A stretch of DNA of 64,000 bases from Cognatiyoonia koreensis (GCF_900109295.1 NZ_FOIZ01000001.1:620001-684000); one strand, 5' to 3'. Positions 36,692 to 46,618 are shown, counted from the stretch's first letter. The notes: generated by a model from the sequence alone, not told the origin. Program-made: numbers and translations.

Positions 36692-38503
36692 ATGCACGAC
36701 ACAGCGCCAATCGTCGATATCCAAAATCTCAGGGTCACCTTTCCCACCAAGGGCGGAGAGATCGTCGCGGTCAAGGATATGTCGCTTACGGTAAAACCCG
36801 GCGAAACGGTGTGCATCGTCGGCGAAAGCGGATCTGGCAAATCGGTGACGTCGCTGTCGCTGATGCGACTGATCGATTTCGGCGGGGGCAAGATCGCTGA
36901 TGGCAAGCTGCTGTTTGATCTGGACTCAGACCACCTCAAGGAAGACCTCGCCCACAAGCCGCTGCGCGAGATGCGGCAGGTTCGTGGCAACAACATCGGC
37001 ATGATTTTTCAAGAGCCGATGACGTCTCTCAACCCTGTTTTCACACTTGGCGCGCAGTTGACCGAAGGGTTGCGAACCCACAAGGGCATGACCAAAAAGC
37101 AGGCCGAGACACGGGCCATTGAATTGCTGCGCCAAGTGCGCATCCCCGAGCCGGAAAAGCGCCTGAGCCAGTATCCGCATGAACTGTCAGGGGGCATGCG
37201 TCAGCGGATCGTCATTGCGATGGCCCTTGCATGCGAACCGCGCCTGTTGATTGCAGACGAACCCACGACGGCTTTGGACGTGACAATTCAGGCCGAAATC
37301 CTTGCGCTCATCGACAAACTGAAACGCGAAACCGGCACTGCCGTCATGTTCATCACCCATGACATGGCCGTTGTCGCACAGATCGCCGACCGCGTGGTCG
37401 TGATGTATCGCGGCGAAAAAGTGGAAGAAGGCACCGTTTTCGACATTTTCGAGAACCCGCAGCACGAATATACCCGCGCGCTATTGTCAGCTGTGCCCCG
37501 CCTTGGGGAAATGACAGGCAAGGACTATCCTGAAGCCATGCGGCTGTTCGGTGTGGACAACTATGACCCCAAACCCATACCCGGCAAGAACGAACCGCTT
37601 TTGGAGGTCAAGAACCTCACCACACGGTTTCCTGTCAAGGCAGGGCTTTTGCGCCGGACCGTGGCGAATGTTCACGCCGTCGAAGATGTCTCTTTCACAA
37701 TCAAGAAGGGACAGACACTTTCGCTTGTGGGTGAATCCGGGTGTGGAAAATCGTCCTGCGGGCGCTCGCTCTTGCGACTTGTCGAACCGATGTCGGGATC
37801 AGTGATACTGGATGACAAGGATATCATCGCGCTCAACACGCGCGAACTGCGCGAAGCGCGCCGCGATATGCAGATGGTCTTTCAGGATCCGTTCGCATCT
37901 TTGAACCCGCAAATGACCCTCGAAGATCAGGTGTCTGAACCGCTGATCAACTATAAGATATGCAAAGGCGACGTGCTGAAAGAGCGTGTGGCGAAACTGT
38001 TCGACCGCGTGCAATTGCCCCGCTCATTTATGCAGCGCTATCCACACGAACTGTCCGGCGGGCAGCGGCAGCGCATCGCGATCGCACGTGCCCTGGCGCT
38101 GAACCCGAAGTTGATCGTATCTGACGAAGCTGTCAGTGCGCTGGACGTTTCGGTCCAGGCCGAGGTGCTAAACCTGATGATGGAGCTACAGGCTGAACTT
38201 GGAGTGTCCTACCTGTTCATCAGTCACGACATGGCGGTCGTCGAACGGGTCAGCCATTCCGTCGGGGTCATGTATCTGGGCCGCATCGTCGAAATCGGTC
38301 CACGGCGCGAGATTTTCGAGAATCCACAGCACGCATACACACAAAAACTGCTGTCAGCCGTGCCGGTCGCAAACCCGCGCGAACGCAAGCTGGTGGGTGA
38401 TCTAGACTTCACACCGATCCCGTCGCCGATCCATCCGGTCGGATATGAACCCCCGCCTTCGCGCTACAAGGAAGTGGGCCCTGAACATTTCGTGCTGATA
38501 TGA
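36692..38503 (+). CDS. Peptide ABC transporter double ATPase (DppD-DppF fusion)
   Basis: A 603-residue protein beginning at ATG 36692 (GGAGG five bases upstream); a longer frame from 36587 is unlikely. It contains two complete ATPase domains: Walker A GESGSGKSVTS and GESGCGKSSCG, signatures LSGGMRQRIVIAMAL and LSGGQRQRIAIARAL, and Walker B LLIADEPTTALD and LIVSDEAVSALD. The Pro replaced by Ala in the second Walker B (DEAVSALD) is common in DppF. The C-terminal extension (PVANPRERKLVGDL) is the oligopeptide/dipeptide ATPase tail. It powers the divergent permeases. Its stop overlaps the start of the argE-like remnant (ATGA). Confidence 0.94.
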   Translation: MHDTAPIVDIQNLRVTFPTKGGEIVAVKDMSLTVKPGETVCIVGESGSGKSVTSLSLMRLIDFGGGKIADGKLLFDLDSDHLKEDLAHKPLREMRQVRGNNIGMIFQEPMTSLNPVFTLGAQLTEGLRTHKGMTKKQAETRAIELLRQVRIPEPEKRLSQYPHELSGGMRQRIVIAMALACEPRLLIADEPTTALDVTIQAEILALIDKLKRETGTAVMFITHDMAVVAQIADRVVVMYRGEKVEEGTVFDIFENPQHEYTRALLSAVPRLGEMTGKDYPEAMRLFGVDNYDPKPIPGKNEPLLEVKNLTTRFPVKAGLLRRTVANVHAVEDVSFTIKKGQTLSLVGESGCGKSSCGRSLLRLVEPMSGSVILDDKDIIALNTRELREARRDMQMVFQDPFASLNPQMTLEDQVSEPLINYKICKGDVLKERVAKLFDRVQLPRSFMQRYPHELSGGQRQRIAIARALALNPKLIVSDEAVSALDVSVQAEVLNLMMELQAELGVSYLFISHDMAVVERVSHSVGVMYLGRIVEIGPRREIFENPQHAYTQKLLSAVPVANPRERKLVGDLDFTPIPSPIHPVGYEPPPSRYKEVGPEHFVLI

Positions 38504-38835
38504 CGGTCTGTGCGGTTCTCGAAAATCCGGTCAGCGCCCCGACAGTCTGTCGGGACACCAGTCTGAACCTGATTGATTTCGCTGAAAGCGACTTCGCAGA
38601 CTTTGGTATCACAGGAACGCGCGTCTCCAATGGGAACGGCACCAAGGCCGCACTCTATGCGCATGTTGGGTCGGATATCGCAGGCGGTGTCGTTCTGTCG
38701 GGGCATACGGATGTCGTGCCTGCGGACGATGGCGACATCGCACAAGCCCCTCAACCCAACGAATTCATCACCATCTATCAGTTCCGGAAAAGAGAGGCGT
38801 TCTTGAACCGCCCCGTCACCCATCTAAGTTCCTGA
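38500..38835 (+). pseudogene. Internally deleted acetylornithine deacetylase-like (argE/M20) remnant
   Basis: A 111-codon frame. Residues about 10-79 read like the start of ArgE: PVSAPTVCRDTSLNLIDFAE, then GGVVLSGHTDVVPADDGD with the first metal His and Asp. The next residues IAQAPQPNEFITIYQF match instead the extreme C-terminus of ArgE (normally GDIAQAHQPNEFI...). So about 280 residues, including the other metal ligands and the dimerisation domain, are gone, with the junction at about 38731-38736 (GGCGAC). The frame stays open, so a short protein may still be made, but it cannot be a deacetylase. It is translationally coupled to the ATPase (ATGA) and precedes an intact M20 amidohydrolase, suggesting a former three-gene unit. 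Confidence 0.8.
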
Positions 38836-38910
38836 TCAGATCATCTTTCAACGCAATTGCCCGACAGAGGCACCCGTTCTCAGCCAAGGACGGACAGAAA
38901 AGGACCAGAA

Positions 38911-40074
38911 ATGCCCGTCAAGAATCGCTTTGCCGAACTGCTGCCCGACATCACCGCAATTCGTCGTGATTTGCATGAAAACCCTGAAATCCTGTTCGAA
39001 ACGCACCGCACATCGGCGATCGTGGCTGACAAGCTCAAGGCGTTCGGCTGCGACGAGGTGGTGACCGGGATCGGGCGCACGGGTGTTGTCGGCGTCATCA
39101 AGGGCAAGGCGAATACGTCCGGCAAGACTATCGGCTTGCGGGCCGATATGGACGCCTTGCCGATCCATGAACAAACCGGCCTTGAGTATGCGTCAAAGAC
39201 AGATGGCGCAATGCACGCCTGCGGTCATGACGGACATACGGCAATGTTGCTGGGGGCCGCACAGTATCTGGCCGAAACCCGCAATTTTGACGGAACAGTC
39301 GTTGTGATTTTCCAGCCGGCCGAAGAGGGCGGCGGCGGTGGCCGTGAGATGTGCGAAGACGGGATGATGGATCGCTGGTCCATCGATGAGGTCTACGGCA
39401 TGCACAACTGGCCGGGCAGACCAGTCGGCAGTTTCGCGATCCGGCCTGGCGCATTTTTTGCGGCAACAGATCAGTTTGACATCGTCATCGAAGGCAAAGG
39501 CGGCCACGCGGCCAAACCGCAGGAAACGGTGGACAGTACGCTGGTCGCCGCCCACTGCGTGACCGCGCTCCAATCCATCGCATCACGCAATGCAGACCCT
39601 GTGGATCAGGTCGTGGTCTCGGTGACATCCATCGAAAGCTCCTCCAAAGCGTTCAATGTCATCGCGCAACGCGTCGCGATGAAGGGGACCGTGCGGACAA
39701 TGTCAAAGAACATGCGTGATCTGGCTGAAACCCGACTGAAAGCGATCTGCACCGGAGTCGCTGAAACCTTTGGTGCAACGGCAGAAGTGACCTATCACCG
39801 TGGCTATCCATGCATGGTAAATCACGACGAACAAACCGCCTTCGCAGCCGAGGTTGCACGCGCCGTATCTGGCGACTGTGACGATGCGCCGCTGGTGATG
39901 GGCGGCGAGGATTTCGCCTTCATGCTCGAAGAACGCCCCGGCGCGTATATCCTTGTTGGCAACGGCGATAGTGCGTCAGTGCACCACCCTGAATACAACT
40001 TTAATGACGATGCAATTCCGGCAGGGTGCAGCTGGTGGGCAGAAATCGTTGAACAACGCTTAAAAGTCGCGTAG
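38911..40074 (+). CDS. M20-family amidohydrolase (hippurate hydrolase-like)
   Basis: A 387-residue metal-dependent hydrolase starting at 38911 (AAGGA seven bases upstream). The M20D signature appears as GLRADMDALPIHEQTG, CGHDGHTAMLLGAA (metal Cys/His ligands), FQPAEEGGGGG (catalytic and metal Glu), GKGGHAAKPQETVD and the C-terminal MGGEDFAFMLEERPGAY and HHPEYNF. These enzymes remove N-acyl groups from amino acids or peptides. Its location behind a peptide transporter suggests it deacylates or hydrolyses an imported amide. Confidence 0.93.
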   Translation: MPVKNRFAELLPDITAIRRDLHENPEILFETHRTSAIVADKLKAFGCDEVVTGIGRTGVVGVIKGKANTSGKTIGLRADMDALPIHEQTGLEYASKTDGAMHACGHDGHTAMLLGAAQYLAETRNFDGTVVVIFQPAEEGGGGGREMCEDGMMDRWSIDEVYGMHNWPGRPVGSFAIRPGAFFAATDQFDIVIEGKGGHAAKPQETVDSTLVAAHCVTALQSIASRNADPVDQVVVSVTSIESSSKAFNVIAQRVAMKGTVRTMSKNMRDLAETRLKAICTGVAETFGATAEVTYHRGYPCMVNHDEQTAFAAEVARAVSGDCDDAPLVMGGEDFAFMLEERPGAYILVGNGDSASVHHPEYNFNDDAIPAGCSWWAEIVEQRLKVA

Positions 40075-40112
40075 GGCGGGCGCTCTACAACCCTTAAGCG
40101 AAAGACGACGAC

Positions 40113-40553
40113 ATGAAGACGCAATTATTGGCAGCCATTCTGGCCGCAACAGCGACATTTGCAGCACTGCCAGCATCTGCCCAGCAAACGGCCATCACCG
40201 AGAACTTCGCGGGCGGCGAATTGAACTGGGATGGCCCTGCACGCACGCAGATTCGTTGGGCACCTGTGCCGTCAAACGGTGAAATCCTCATCTGCGGCGC
40301 GTATTCGAACATCGGTGGCACCAAGATCACGCGCCTGAGCCGCGTCGTCATGCAGCAATCCAAAGTTGTTGACGTCAACGGAAACACCGTGCTGAACACA
40401 CTGTCGTTTTTCAACAACATCTCCAGCGCGCACTATCAGTCCAAACTGATGGGCCAGATGGCCAATTGCAGGTCGACGGGTCGTCCCGCGACGCAGGCAG
40501 AGTTGTCAGGGCTGCGTCTTGATGTCAAAACCGGACGTATCCGCACGCCGTAA
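40113..40553 (+). CDS. Secreted protein of unknown function
   Basis: A 146-residue product with a clear signal peptide (MKTQLLAAILAATATFAALPASA, cleaved before QQ). The mature part of about 123 residues is mixed alpha/beta with two cysteines (ILICGAY and MANCRST) that may form a disulfide. I do not recognise a family. It lies 38 bases after the amidohydrolase and 13 bases before the capsule-type gene on the same strand, so it may be co-transcribed with either. Codon use is like the neighbours. Confidence 0.75.
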   Translation: MKTQLLAAILAATATFAALPASAQQTAITENFAGGELNWDGPARTQIRWAPVPSNGEILICGAYSNIGGTKITRLSRVVMQQSKVVDVNGNTVLNTLSFFNNISSAHYQSKLMGQMANCRSTGRPATQAELSGLRLDVKTGRIRTP

Positions 40554-40566
40554 AAAGAGATGTCAC

Positions 40567-41691
40567 ATGCCGATTGTCTGGTTGAAGGAACCCCACGCCG
40601 AAAAAGAGCGGTTCTTTCAAGCCATCGGCGAAAGCAACGGCCGTGCATTGCGCACTTGGCCAGTTTCTTTTCAACATTTTCCTGAAACCAATGCCCGTGC
40701 CGCCGCGTGTCTGGCGCGGGCCAAGAAGCAGCCGAAATCCGCAGTTGGCTATGCCCTCAAGCTGGCCTTTCTCAAAGGGCGCTACAATTGGGCGCGCCGG
40801 TATTTTGCAGCCCATCCGGACGATCTGGCGCTATGCTGGCAGGGTTTGACCGGCACGCGCCGTGTTTTCATGGAAGGTGCGCGTGATGCCGGCGCGGCGC
40901 GGCTCTTTTCCGAACTTGCGCCGTTGCCTGGCTACAAAACGCTCGACCCCGAAGGCGTGAACGCCGAAAGCAGCGTTCCGCGGGTCCCGAGCTTTTTCGA
41001 CGATGTCACTCCGGACCCCGCGCTTCTCGACCAGATCCGCGGAAAGCTGACGGCCCGGGAATCGCGGCGCAAGGATGTGGGGCAGGGGCAAAAGCGCACG
41101 ACAGACTGCCCCTATCTTTTCGTCCCGCTGCAAGTCCCTGACGATAGCCAGATGGTGCTGTTCGCCGGTTGGGTCGGGTCGATGGAAGGGTTCATCAACG
41201 CCATCGCCACTGCCGCGCGCGATTTGCCGGATGGCTGGCATCTGCGACTGAAAGAGCATCCCTCATCCAGAATTCGCCTGACGGATCAGATCAACGCACT
41301 GATCGCTGACGGGGCGCGCCTCGAACTTGACAATGAAACGGACAGCTTTGCACAGCTTCGCGCAAGCCGTGGGGTTCTGACCTGCAATTCGTCCATGGGT
41401 CTGCAAGCGATGTTCCACGACGTGCCGGTCATCACCACCGGGCGTTGTTTCTATGCGATGCGCGGGCTGACCAAACATGCAGGCGATGCCGCGACACTGC
41501 GGGATCTGATGGGACGTGCGCCAGCGCTGCAATTCGATCCGGAATTTCGCGCTCGTTTCCTCACTTGGCTTGCCAAAGACTATTACATCGGTGAAACCGA
41601 AAAGGGCTTCGACCAAGACGCCATCAAGAAACGTATCGCAGAGGCCCGCGCATGTTCTGGAAATCCCGCACCATCAGCAAAATCGGACTGA
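40567..41691 (+). CDS. Capsule polysaccharide synthesis-type protein (KpsC/KpsS-like)
   Basis: A 374-residue protein from the ATG at 40567. The C-terminal half shows the capsule biosynthesis (PF05159-like) pattern: CPYLFVPLQVPDDSQM, LRLKEHPSSRIR (the K-x-HP motif), TDSFAQLRASRGVLTCNSSM and GLQAMFHDVPVITTGRCFYA. Family members such as KpsS and KpsC transfer Kdo onto the lipid carrier of capsules. The N-terminal half is less conserved, and an upstream in-frame ATG at 40519 would overlap the previous gene. It overlaps the glycosyltransferase gene by 40 bases, suggesting one transcript for a surface glycan. Confidence 0.75.
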   Translation: MPIVWLKEPHAEKERFFQAIGESNGRALRTWPVSFQHFPETNARAAACLARAKKQPKSAVGYALKLAFLKGRYNWARRYFAAHPDDLALCWQGLTGTRRVFMEGARDAGAARLFSELAPLPGYKTLDPEGVNAESSVPRVPSFFDDVTPDPALLDQIRGKLTARESRRKDVGQGQKRTTDCPYLFVPLQVPDDSQMVLFAGWVGSMEGFINAIATAARDLPDGWHLRLKEHPSSRIRLTDQINALIADGARLELDNETDSFAQLRASRGVLTCNSSMGLQAMFHDVPVITTGRCFYAMRGLTKHAGDAATLRDLMGRAPALQFDPEFRARFLTWLAKDYYIGETEKGFDQDAIKKRIAEARACSGNPAPSAKSD

Positions 41692-42539
41692 CGCCGCCGG
41701 CACCTTTCGAAACCCGCGCGCCGCTGGCGATCTGTCTGATCGTCAAGGACGAGGAAACCCATATCGGCGAATGGGCCAAGTTCCATATCCGGGCCGGTGT
41801 CGACCATATTTTCGTTTATGATAACGGCAGCAGCGACAAGACGGTGCCGATCATCCGTGATGCGCTGGGCGACAAGGTGACCATTCTCCCGTGGGATCAA
41901 AAACTATGCGATGGACGATCAAAGGCCGAAATCCACAATCAGGTTCTCGCCTACGCGCATTGCCTGCGAAACTTCGGAGCGGGATACCGCTGGATGGCGT
42001 TCATCGACGTCGATGAATTTCTTGTCCCGACGGCAGAAGCTTCCATCCCAGACGCCCTTGCCCCACTCGCAGATAAGGCACAGATTTCGTTGCCCTGGCA
42101 CATGTTCGGGCGTTGTGGCCATGAAAAACCGCCAGCGGGCGGGATCCTTGCGAATTACACGCAGCGGATGAAGGATCCGCTTTCGTCTGAACATGCGTTG
42201 AACTGGAAATGCATCGTCGATCCCTGCAAGGTGACAGGCGTGCGTGTGCATGGCTTTGATATCGAAAATGCACCGATCACGGTCAATGACGTCGGGCTAT
42301 TGGCGCAACTGGATGATCGCAAGAACAAGGCCTTCTATTCTAACGCTGCGATCCAGTTGAACCACTACTACACCCGATCAAACGCGGAATTGCAGGCCAA
42401 GGTCAATCGCGGGTCGAACAAGACTGTGGACAGCCAGAAGCATCTCAAACGGGTCATGCGGATCGTTGATGCGATTGAAAAGGACACGGTCACGGACACG
42501 TCGGTTGCCGACTTCCTCGCGCGGCGCTCAGCGTCCTGA
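41652..42539 (+). CDS. Glycosyltransferase, GT92/family 2-like
   Basis: A 295-residue protein with the opening LAICLIVKDEETHIGEWAKF, typical of GT92/DUF23-type transferases, a WMAFIDVDEFLVP strand carrying the metal-binding DVD (DxD) motif, and LPWHMFGRCGH in the acceptor region. It transfers a sugar from a nucleotide donor onto a surface polysaccharide or lipid. Its start lies within the end of the capsule-type gene, and it is convergent with moaA, whose stop is 8 bases away. Confidence 0.85.
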   Translation: MFWKSRTISKIGLTPPAPFETRAPLAICLIVKDEETHIGEWAKFHIRAGVDHIFVYDNGSSDKTVPIIRDALGDKVTILPWDQKLCDGRSKAEIHNQVLAYAHCLRNFGAGYRWMAFIDVDEFLVPTAEASIPDALAPLADKAQISLPWHMFGRCGHEKPPAGGILANYTQRMKDPLSSEHALNWKCIVDPCKVTGVRVHGFDIENAPITVNDVGLLAQLDDRKNKAFYSNAAIQLNHYYTRSNAELQAKVNRGSNKTVDSQKHLKRVMRIVDAIEKDTVTDTSVADFLARRSAS

Positions 42540-42547
42540 TCAAAAAA

Positions 42548-43552
42548 TTAACCGCCTGTATGGCTCATGTGACGGCTGACCTGCCCATCGACCTGCTGGC
42601 GCGAATAGTCAAAATCGTGCCCCTTTGGTTTCAATGCAATGGCTGCGCGAATGGCGTCTTCCAAAACCGCATCGCTTTCCGACGATCGCAGCGGTTCGCG
42701 CAAGTCGGAATGACCTTCCTGACCAAGGCATGTATAAATTTCGCCCGTGCAGGTGATGCGCACGCGGTTACAGCTTTCGCAGAAATTATGGGACAAAGGT
42801 GTAATAAAACCAATGCGCTGTCCGGTTTCCTTGATCTGGACATACCGGGCTGGGCCGCCCGTGCGATCGGGTAGATCAACAAGCGTAAAGCGTTTTTCAA
42901 GTTCCGCGCGCAGGTCCGTCAATGACCAGTACTGGCCGATCCGGTCCTCGTTTCCGATGTCACCCATAGGCATGACTTCGATAAAGGTCAGGTCCATACC
43001 TTGCTGGGCGCACCAATCGGCAAGGGTAAACAATTCGTCCTCGTTGAAACCTTTGAGCGCAACGGTGTTGATCTTGACCTTCAAACCAGCGGCCAAGGCA
43101 GCGTCAATGCCGCGCAAAACCTGCGGCAGACGACCCCATCGGGTGATTTCGGCAAACTTTGCTGCGTCCAGTGTATCCAGCGACACGTTCACACGGCGCA
43201 CGCCGGCGGCGTATAAGTCGGCAGCATATTTCGCAAGCTGCGAGCCATTTGTTGTCAAAGTCAGCTCATCAAGCGCGCCACTTTCCAGATGACGCCCGAT
43301 CTGGTTGAAAAACGTCATGATCTCGCGCCGCACCAGCGGTTCGCCCCCTGTGATGCGCAACTTGCGCACACCAAGACGGATAAAGGCCGAACACATGCGA
43401 TCCAGTTCTTCCAGTGTCAGTAGGTTTTTCTTGGGCAGAAAGGTCATGTTTTCGGACATGCAATAAACGCAGCGAAAATCGCAGCGGTCCGTCACAGAGA
43501 CACGCAGATAGCTGATGGCACGTGCAAATGGGTCAATCAGTGGGGCATTCAT
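42548..43552 (-). CDS. moaA: GTP 3',8-cyclase, molybdenum cofactor biosynthesis
   Basis: A 334-residue radical SAM enzyme starting at 43552 ([20 protein letters not shown], the usual MoaA N-terminus); a start at 43627 would add 25 unconserved residues. The N-terminal [4Fe-4S] motif is CDFRCVYC (Cys24, 28, 31). The C-terminal cluster is the C-x2-C-x13-C of [19 protein letters not shown], and the protein ends in the conserved Gly-Gly. It converts GTP to 3',8-cyclo-GTP, the first step of molybdopterin synthesis. No other moa gene is adjacent. Confidence 0.96.
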   Translation of the reverse strand: MNAPLIDPFARAISYLRVSVTDRCDFRCVYCMSENMTFLPKKNLLTLEELDRMCSAFIRLGVRKLRITGGEPLVRREIMTFFNQIGRHLESGALDELTLTTNGSQLAKYAADLYAAGVRRVNVSLDTLDAAKFAEITRWGRLPQVLRGIDAALAAGLKVKINTVALKGFNEDELFTLADWCAQQGMDLTFIEVMPMGDIGNEDRIGQYWSLTDLRAELEKRFTLVDLPDRTGGPARYVQIKETGQRIGFITPLSHNFCESCNRVRITCTGEIYTCLGQEGHSDLREPLRSSESDAVLEDAIRAAIALKPKGHDFDYSRQQVDGQVSRHMSHTGG

Positions 43553-43639
43553 GGCCGCAAGGCTACGGTCGGGCAGGGGATTGCGCAAGGGCGAACGGGC
43601 CTCTTGTTCCGTCGTGATCTTGGACATACGGTCACGATC

Positions 43640-44137
43640 ATGAGATATATTGCCCTACTCCCCGTCTTGGCGCTTGCCGCCTGTGAATCCCCCTCACTGC
43701 AGGGACTTATGACGCCAGCCGATGGACCGGCAAGCGTGACACCAGCCGTCGCAGGTACAGCACCCGTTGCAACACTGGATCCGACGCCGCCACCACCGCC
43801 GCCACCCAGCGCGCGCACAGTGGAACAGTTCGATACAACAACCGCAGAAGACCGGGCCGAGGCCCTCGCCGCGCCTGAAGCACCCGAACCCAGCAACGAA
43901 CTTGGAACGACGATTGCCTCGCTTGGATCACCGGCGGAACCGGGTATCTGGCTGAAGACACCGCTTGTCACGACGCTGACACCCGGACGCGTCGAATATC
44001 AGGGCAATTCGGTCAATGTCGAATTGCGCCCGTCGGGCGGTGCCGCAGGATCCGGCAGCCAGATGAGCCTTGCCGCGATGCGGCTGATCGAAGCCCCACT
44101 GACCAGCCTGCCTGAAATCACCGTGTTCAAACGCTGA
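43640..44137 (+). CDS. Proline-rich lipoprotein of unknown function
   Basis: A 165-residue lipoprotein starting at 43640 with lipobox LALAAC (Cys15). A Thr/Pro-rich tether with a run of seven prolines (about residues 50-56) is followed by an Ala/Glu-rich segment and a small C-terminal domain ([39 protein letters not shown]). Upstream in-frame start at 43604 is less likely because it would shift the signal peptide inward. I do not recognise a named family, but the composition is typical of outer-membrane lipoproteins. Divergent from moaA; its stop overlaps the convergent alkD-like gene by 11 bases. Confidence 0.7.
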   Translation: MRYIALLPVLALAACESPSLQGLMTPADGPASVTPAVAGTAPVATLDPTPPPPPPPSARTVEQFDTTTAEDRAEALAAPEAPEPSNELGTTIASLGSPAEPGIWLKTPLVTTLTPGRVEYQGNSVNVELRPSGGAAGSGSQMSLAAMRLIEAPLTSLPEITVFKR

Positions 44138-44804
44138 TCTTGCGAGACGCTTCCTTGACCGCAAAGGGTTTCATGGCGTCCTGATGGGTCGCCAGAAATG
44201 CTTTGACGCGGTCTGCATCGTGCTTTGATAATTCGCGCAGCCACCAGGCAATCGCTTTCTGAATGAACCATTCGTGGTCGGTCACAAGCCGCGCAGCCCA
44301 TCCGAGGATTCGATCCCGCGCGACAAGTTCTGCCGGTTTGGGGTGGTTCTGTTTCGTCCATGGCAGGGTCATCACAAGGGCGGCGCGGCGCGTCCACATA
44401 TGGTCTGACGCGATCCATGTCTCGACATTGTCGAGCCGTGTCGGGTCTGCGGTCAGCCGTTTCTGTCCAGCGATGGATGCATGATCGGCGACGGCCCAGG
44501 CGTCGAAGTCGGGAACCCAGCTTTCGATCAAGGCCCATGCGCCCGCATCGTCTGGCCGGATACGCGCTTGCGTCAGCAGTTTCGCCGCCGCAACCCGACC
44601 TTCGTGGACATTCGTTTGCCAAAGACCATCAGCCAGCGCGAGACGGTCTTCCAACGTGCATGCCGCCCGCCAATCCTTGACATGCGCGTCGATAACAGGG
44701 TTCGCGACGCCCAAATACGGGCGGTCGACTTTGTGATAGGTGCGCATTTCCGCAGCCTTCTGCGGATCACCGCCCAAGGCTGCAATGGCGTCGTCCGGTG
44801 TCAT
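44127..44804 (-). CDS. DNA alkylation repair protein (AlkD-like)
   Basis: A 225-residue all-helical HEAT-like protein. The signature near 130-150 (SDHMWTRRAALVMTLPW) corresponds to the AlkD region holding the conserved Trp and Arg that face the lesion, and the C-terminal WFIQKAIAWWLRELSKHDADRV is the usual AlkD end. AlkD glycosylases remove cationic alkylated purines (3-methyladenine, 7-methylguanine) without base flipping. The start overlaps the glmS stop (ATGA), so it may be translated with glmS. Confidence 0.85.
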   Translation of the reverse strand: MTPDDAIAALGGDPQKAAEMRTYHKVDRPYLGVANPVIDAHVKDWRAACTLEDRLALADGLWQTNVHEGRVAAAKLLTQARIRPDDAGAWALIESWVPDFDAWAVADHASIAGQKRLTADPTRLDNVETWIASDHMWTRRAALVMTLPWTKQNHPKPAELVARDRILGWAARLVTDHEWFIQKAIAWWLRELSKHDADRVKAFLATHQDAMKPFAVKEASRKISV

Positions 44805-46618
44805 TCCACCGTGACCGATTTGGCCAGATTTCGGGGCTGATCCACGTCCGTCCCCTTCGCAATAGCTGTGTGATAGGCCAGCAGTTGCGCTGGGATGGCG
44901 TAAAGTATCGGGGCGAGGAAATCATCGACTTCGGGCATCACGATGCTTTGCCAGACGCCATCGCCAGCCTCGTTGACGCCTTTCTGATCCGAAATCAAAA
45001 GCACCTTTCCGCCGCGCGCCATGACTTCCTGCATGTTGCTGACGGTCTTGTCGAAAAGCGCATCGCGCGGAGCCATGACGATCACCGGCACGTTCGGGTC
45101 TACAAGGGCGATGGGGCCGTGCTTCAATTCGCCAGATGCATAAGCTTCGGCGTGGATATAGCTGATTTCCTTCAGTTTCAGGGCACCTTCATGCGCTAGC
45201 GGATACATCTGGCCACGCCCCAGAAACAGGATGTCACGAGCCTCTGACAGCTCCTGCGCGATCGCTTGCGTGCGTGCTTCGATGCCAAGTGCGATGTTCA
45301 TGACACCCGGCAGCCCGCGCAAGGCGGCAAGCTTGGTCTGCACGTCCTGCGGCGACATCTGCCCACGGTCCTGCGCGGCTTTCAGGACCAACATGGCCAA
45401 GGTTGTCAGCTGACAGGTAAATGCTTTTGTCGACGCCACACCGATTTCCGTACCCGCAAGGATCGGCAGGGCAAGATCACTTTCGCGCGCGATAGAGCTT
45501 TCAGGAACGTTGACGACAGAAACGATCTTATCGGCCTTTTCGTGCATGTAACGCAAGGCGGCCAGCGTATCCGCCGTCTCACCGGACTGGCTGACGAACA
45601 AGGCGACTGTGCCTTTCGTGACAGGGGGTTCGCGGTAGCGGAATTCGCTCGCCACGTCGATTTCGATCGGCAGACGTGCGATCTGTTCGAACCAGTATTT
45701 CGCAACCATACATGCATAGAACGCTGTGCCACAGGCAACCAAGGTCATCCGTTCGATCTGGTCAAACGCAAGGCCGGGTTCGGGCAAAACAACGCCATCG
45801 GCACCGATGTAGTGGGACAAAGCCCCTTGCAGAACCGTCGGCTGTTCGGCGATTTCCTTGGCCATGAAATGCTTGAACCCGGCCTTGTCCACCATCGCGG
45901 AATCCATGCGGATCGTGCGCTGGTCGCGGTTGGCGAGATTGCCAGCGGCATCCCGGATTTCGAGCGAGGTACGGGTGACAATGGCCATGTCACCTTCGTC
46001 CAGATAAGTGATCTGGTCGGTCATCGGGGCCAGCGCAATCGCATCAGAACCGACGAACATCTCACCCGCGCCATGTCCGATTGCCAAAGGCGAGCCCTTG
46101 CGCGCGGCGATCAGCAAGTCATCCTCGCCATCAAACAGGAAACATAAGGCGTAAGCCCCTTCAAGCTGTGCAATCGTGTCGGTCGCGGCTTCAGCGGGGC
46201 TATGGCCAAGGCTCAGGTAGTATTGCGCGAGCAGTGCGACGGTTTCTGTATCTGTGTCCGTTTCGAACCCGACACCTTCGTCGGCCAGAAATGCGCGTAA
46301 CTCGCGAAAATTCTCGATGATGCCATTGTGCACAACAGCGACGCCGCCTGCACGGTGAGGGTGGGCATTCTCGATACTCGGCGCACCATGGGTGGCCCAG
46401 CGCGTGTGCCCGATGCCAGCCTTGCCCGGCAGCGGATCATGAACCAGCACGTCCGACAGATTGACCAGCTTGCCGACAGCACGGCGCCGATCCAAGGTTT
46501 TGCCGTTGATCGTCGCGATTCCGGCGCTGTCATAGCCACGATACTCAAGCCGCTTCAGCGCCTCCACCAACAGGGGCGCGGCTTCATGGTTTCCAAGAAC
46601 CCCGACAATTCCACACAT
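44801..46618 (-). CDS. glmS: Glutamine-fructose-6-phosphate aminotransferase (isomerizing)
   Basis: A 605-residue enzyme with the N-terminal glutaminase domain starting MCGIVGVLGN (Cys2 is the nucleophile after Met removal) and GHTRWATHGAPS. The isomerase part has two SIS domains (VACGTAFYACMVAKYWFEQI, SQSGETADTLAALR) and ends in DQPRNLAKSVTVE, the conserved C-terminal tail. It makes glucosamine-6-phosphate, the first step of UDP-GlcNAc synthesis for peptidoglycan and LPS. It lies 13 bases after glmU on the same strand, forming a glmU-glmS-alkD unit. No glmS ribozyme is visible upstream. Confidence 0.97.
   Translation of the reverse strand: MCGIVGVLGNHEAAPLLVEALKRLEYRGYDSAGIATINGKTLDRRRAVGKLVNLSDVLVHDPLPGKAGIGHTRWATHGAPSIENAHPHRAGGVAVVHNGIIENFRELRAFLADEGVGFETDTDTETVALLAQYYLSLGHSPAEAATDTIAQLEGAYALCFLFDGEDDLLIAARKGSPLAIGHGAGEMFVGSDAIALAPMTDQITYLDEGDMAIVTRTSLEIRDAAGNLANRDQRTIRMDSAMVDKAGFKHFMAKEIAEQPTVLQGALSHYIGADGVVLPEPGLAFDQIERMTLVACGTAFYACMVAKYWFEQIARLPIEIDVASEFRYREPPVTKGTVALFVSQSGETADTLAALRYMHEKADKIVSVVNVPESSIARESDLALPILAGTEIGVASTKAFTCQLTTLAMLVLKAAQDRGQMSPQDVQTKLAALRGLPGVMNIALGIEARTQAIAQELSEARDILFLGRGQMYPLAHEGALKLKEISYIHAEAYASGELKHGPIALVDPNVPVIVMAPRDALFDKTVSNMQEVMARGGKVLLISDQKGVNEAGDGVWQSIVMPEVDDFLAPILYAIPAQLLAYHTAIAKGTDVDQPRNLAKSVTVE

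Noticed and set aside
36406..37002. N-terminal extension of the substrate-binding protein
   Set aside because: It would bury the signal peptide; the start at 36405 has AAGGAG.
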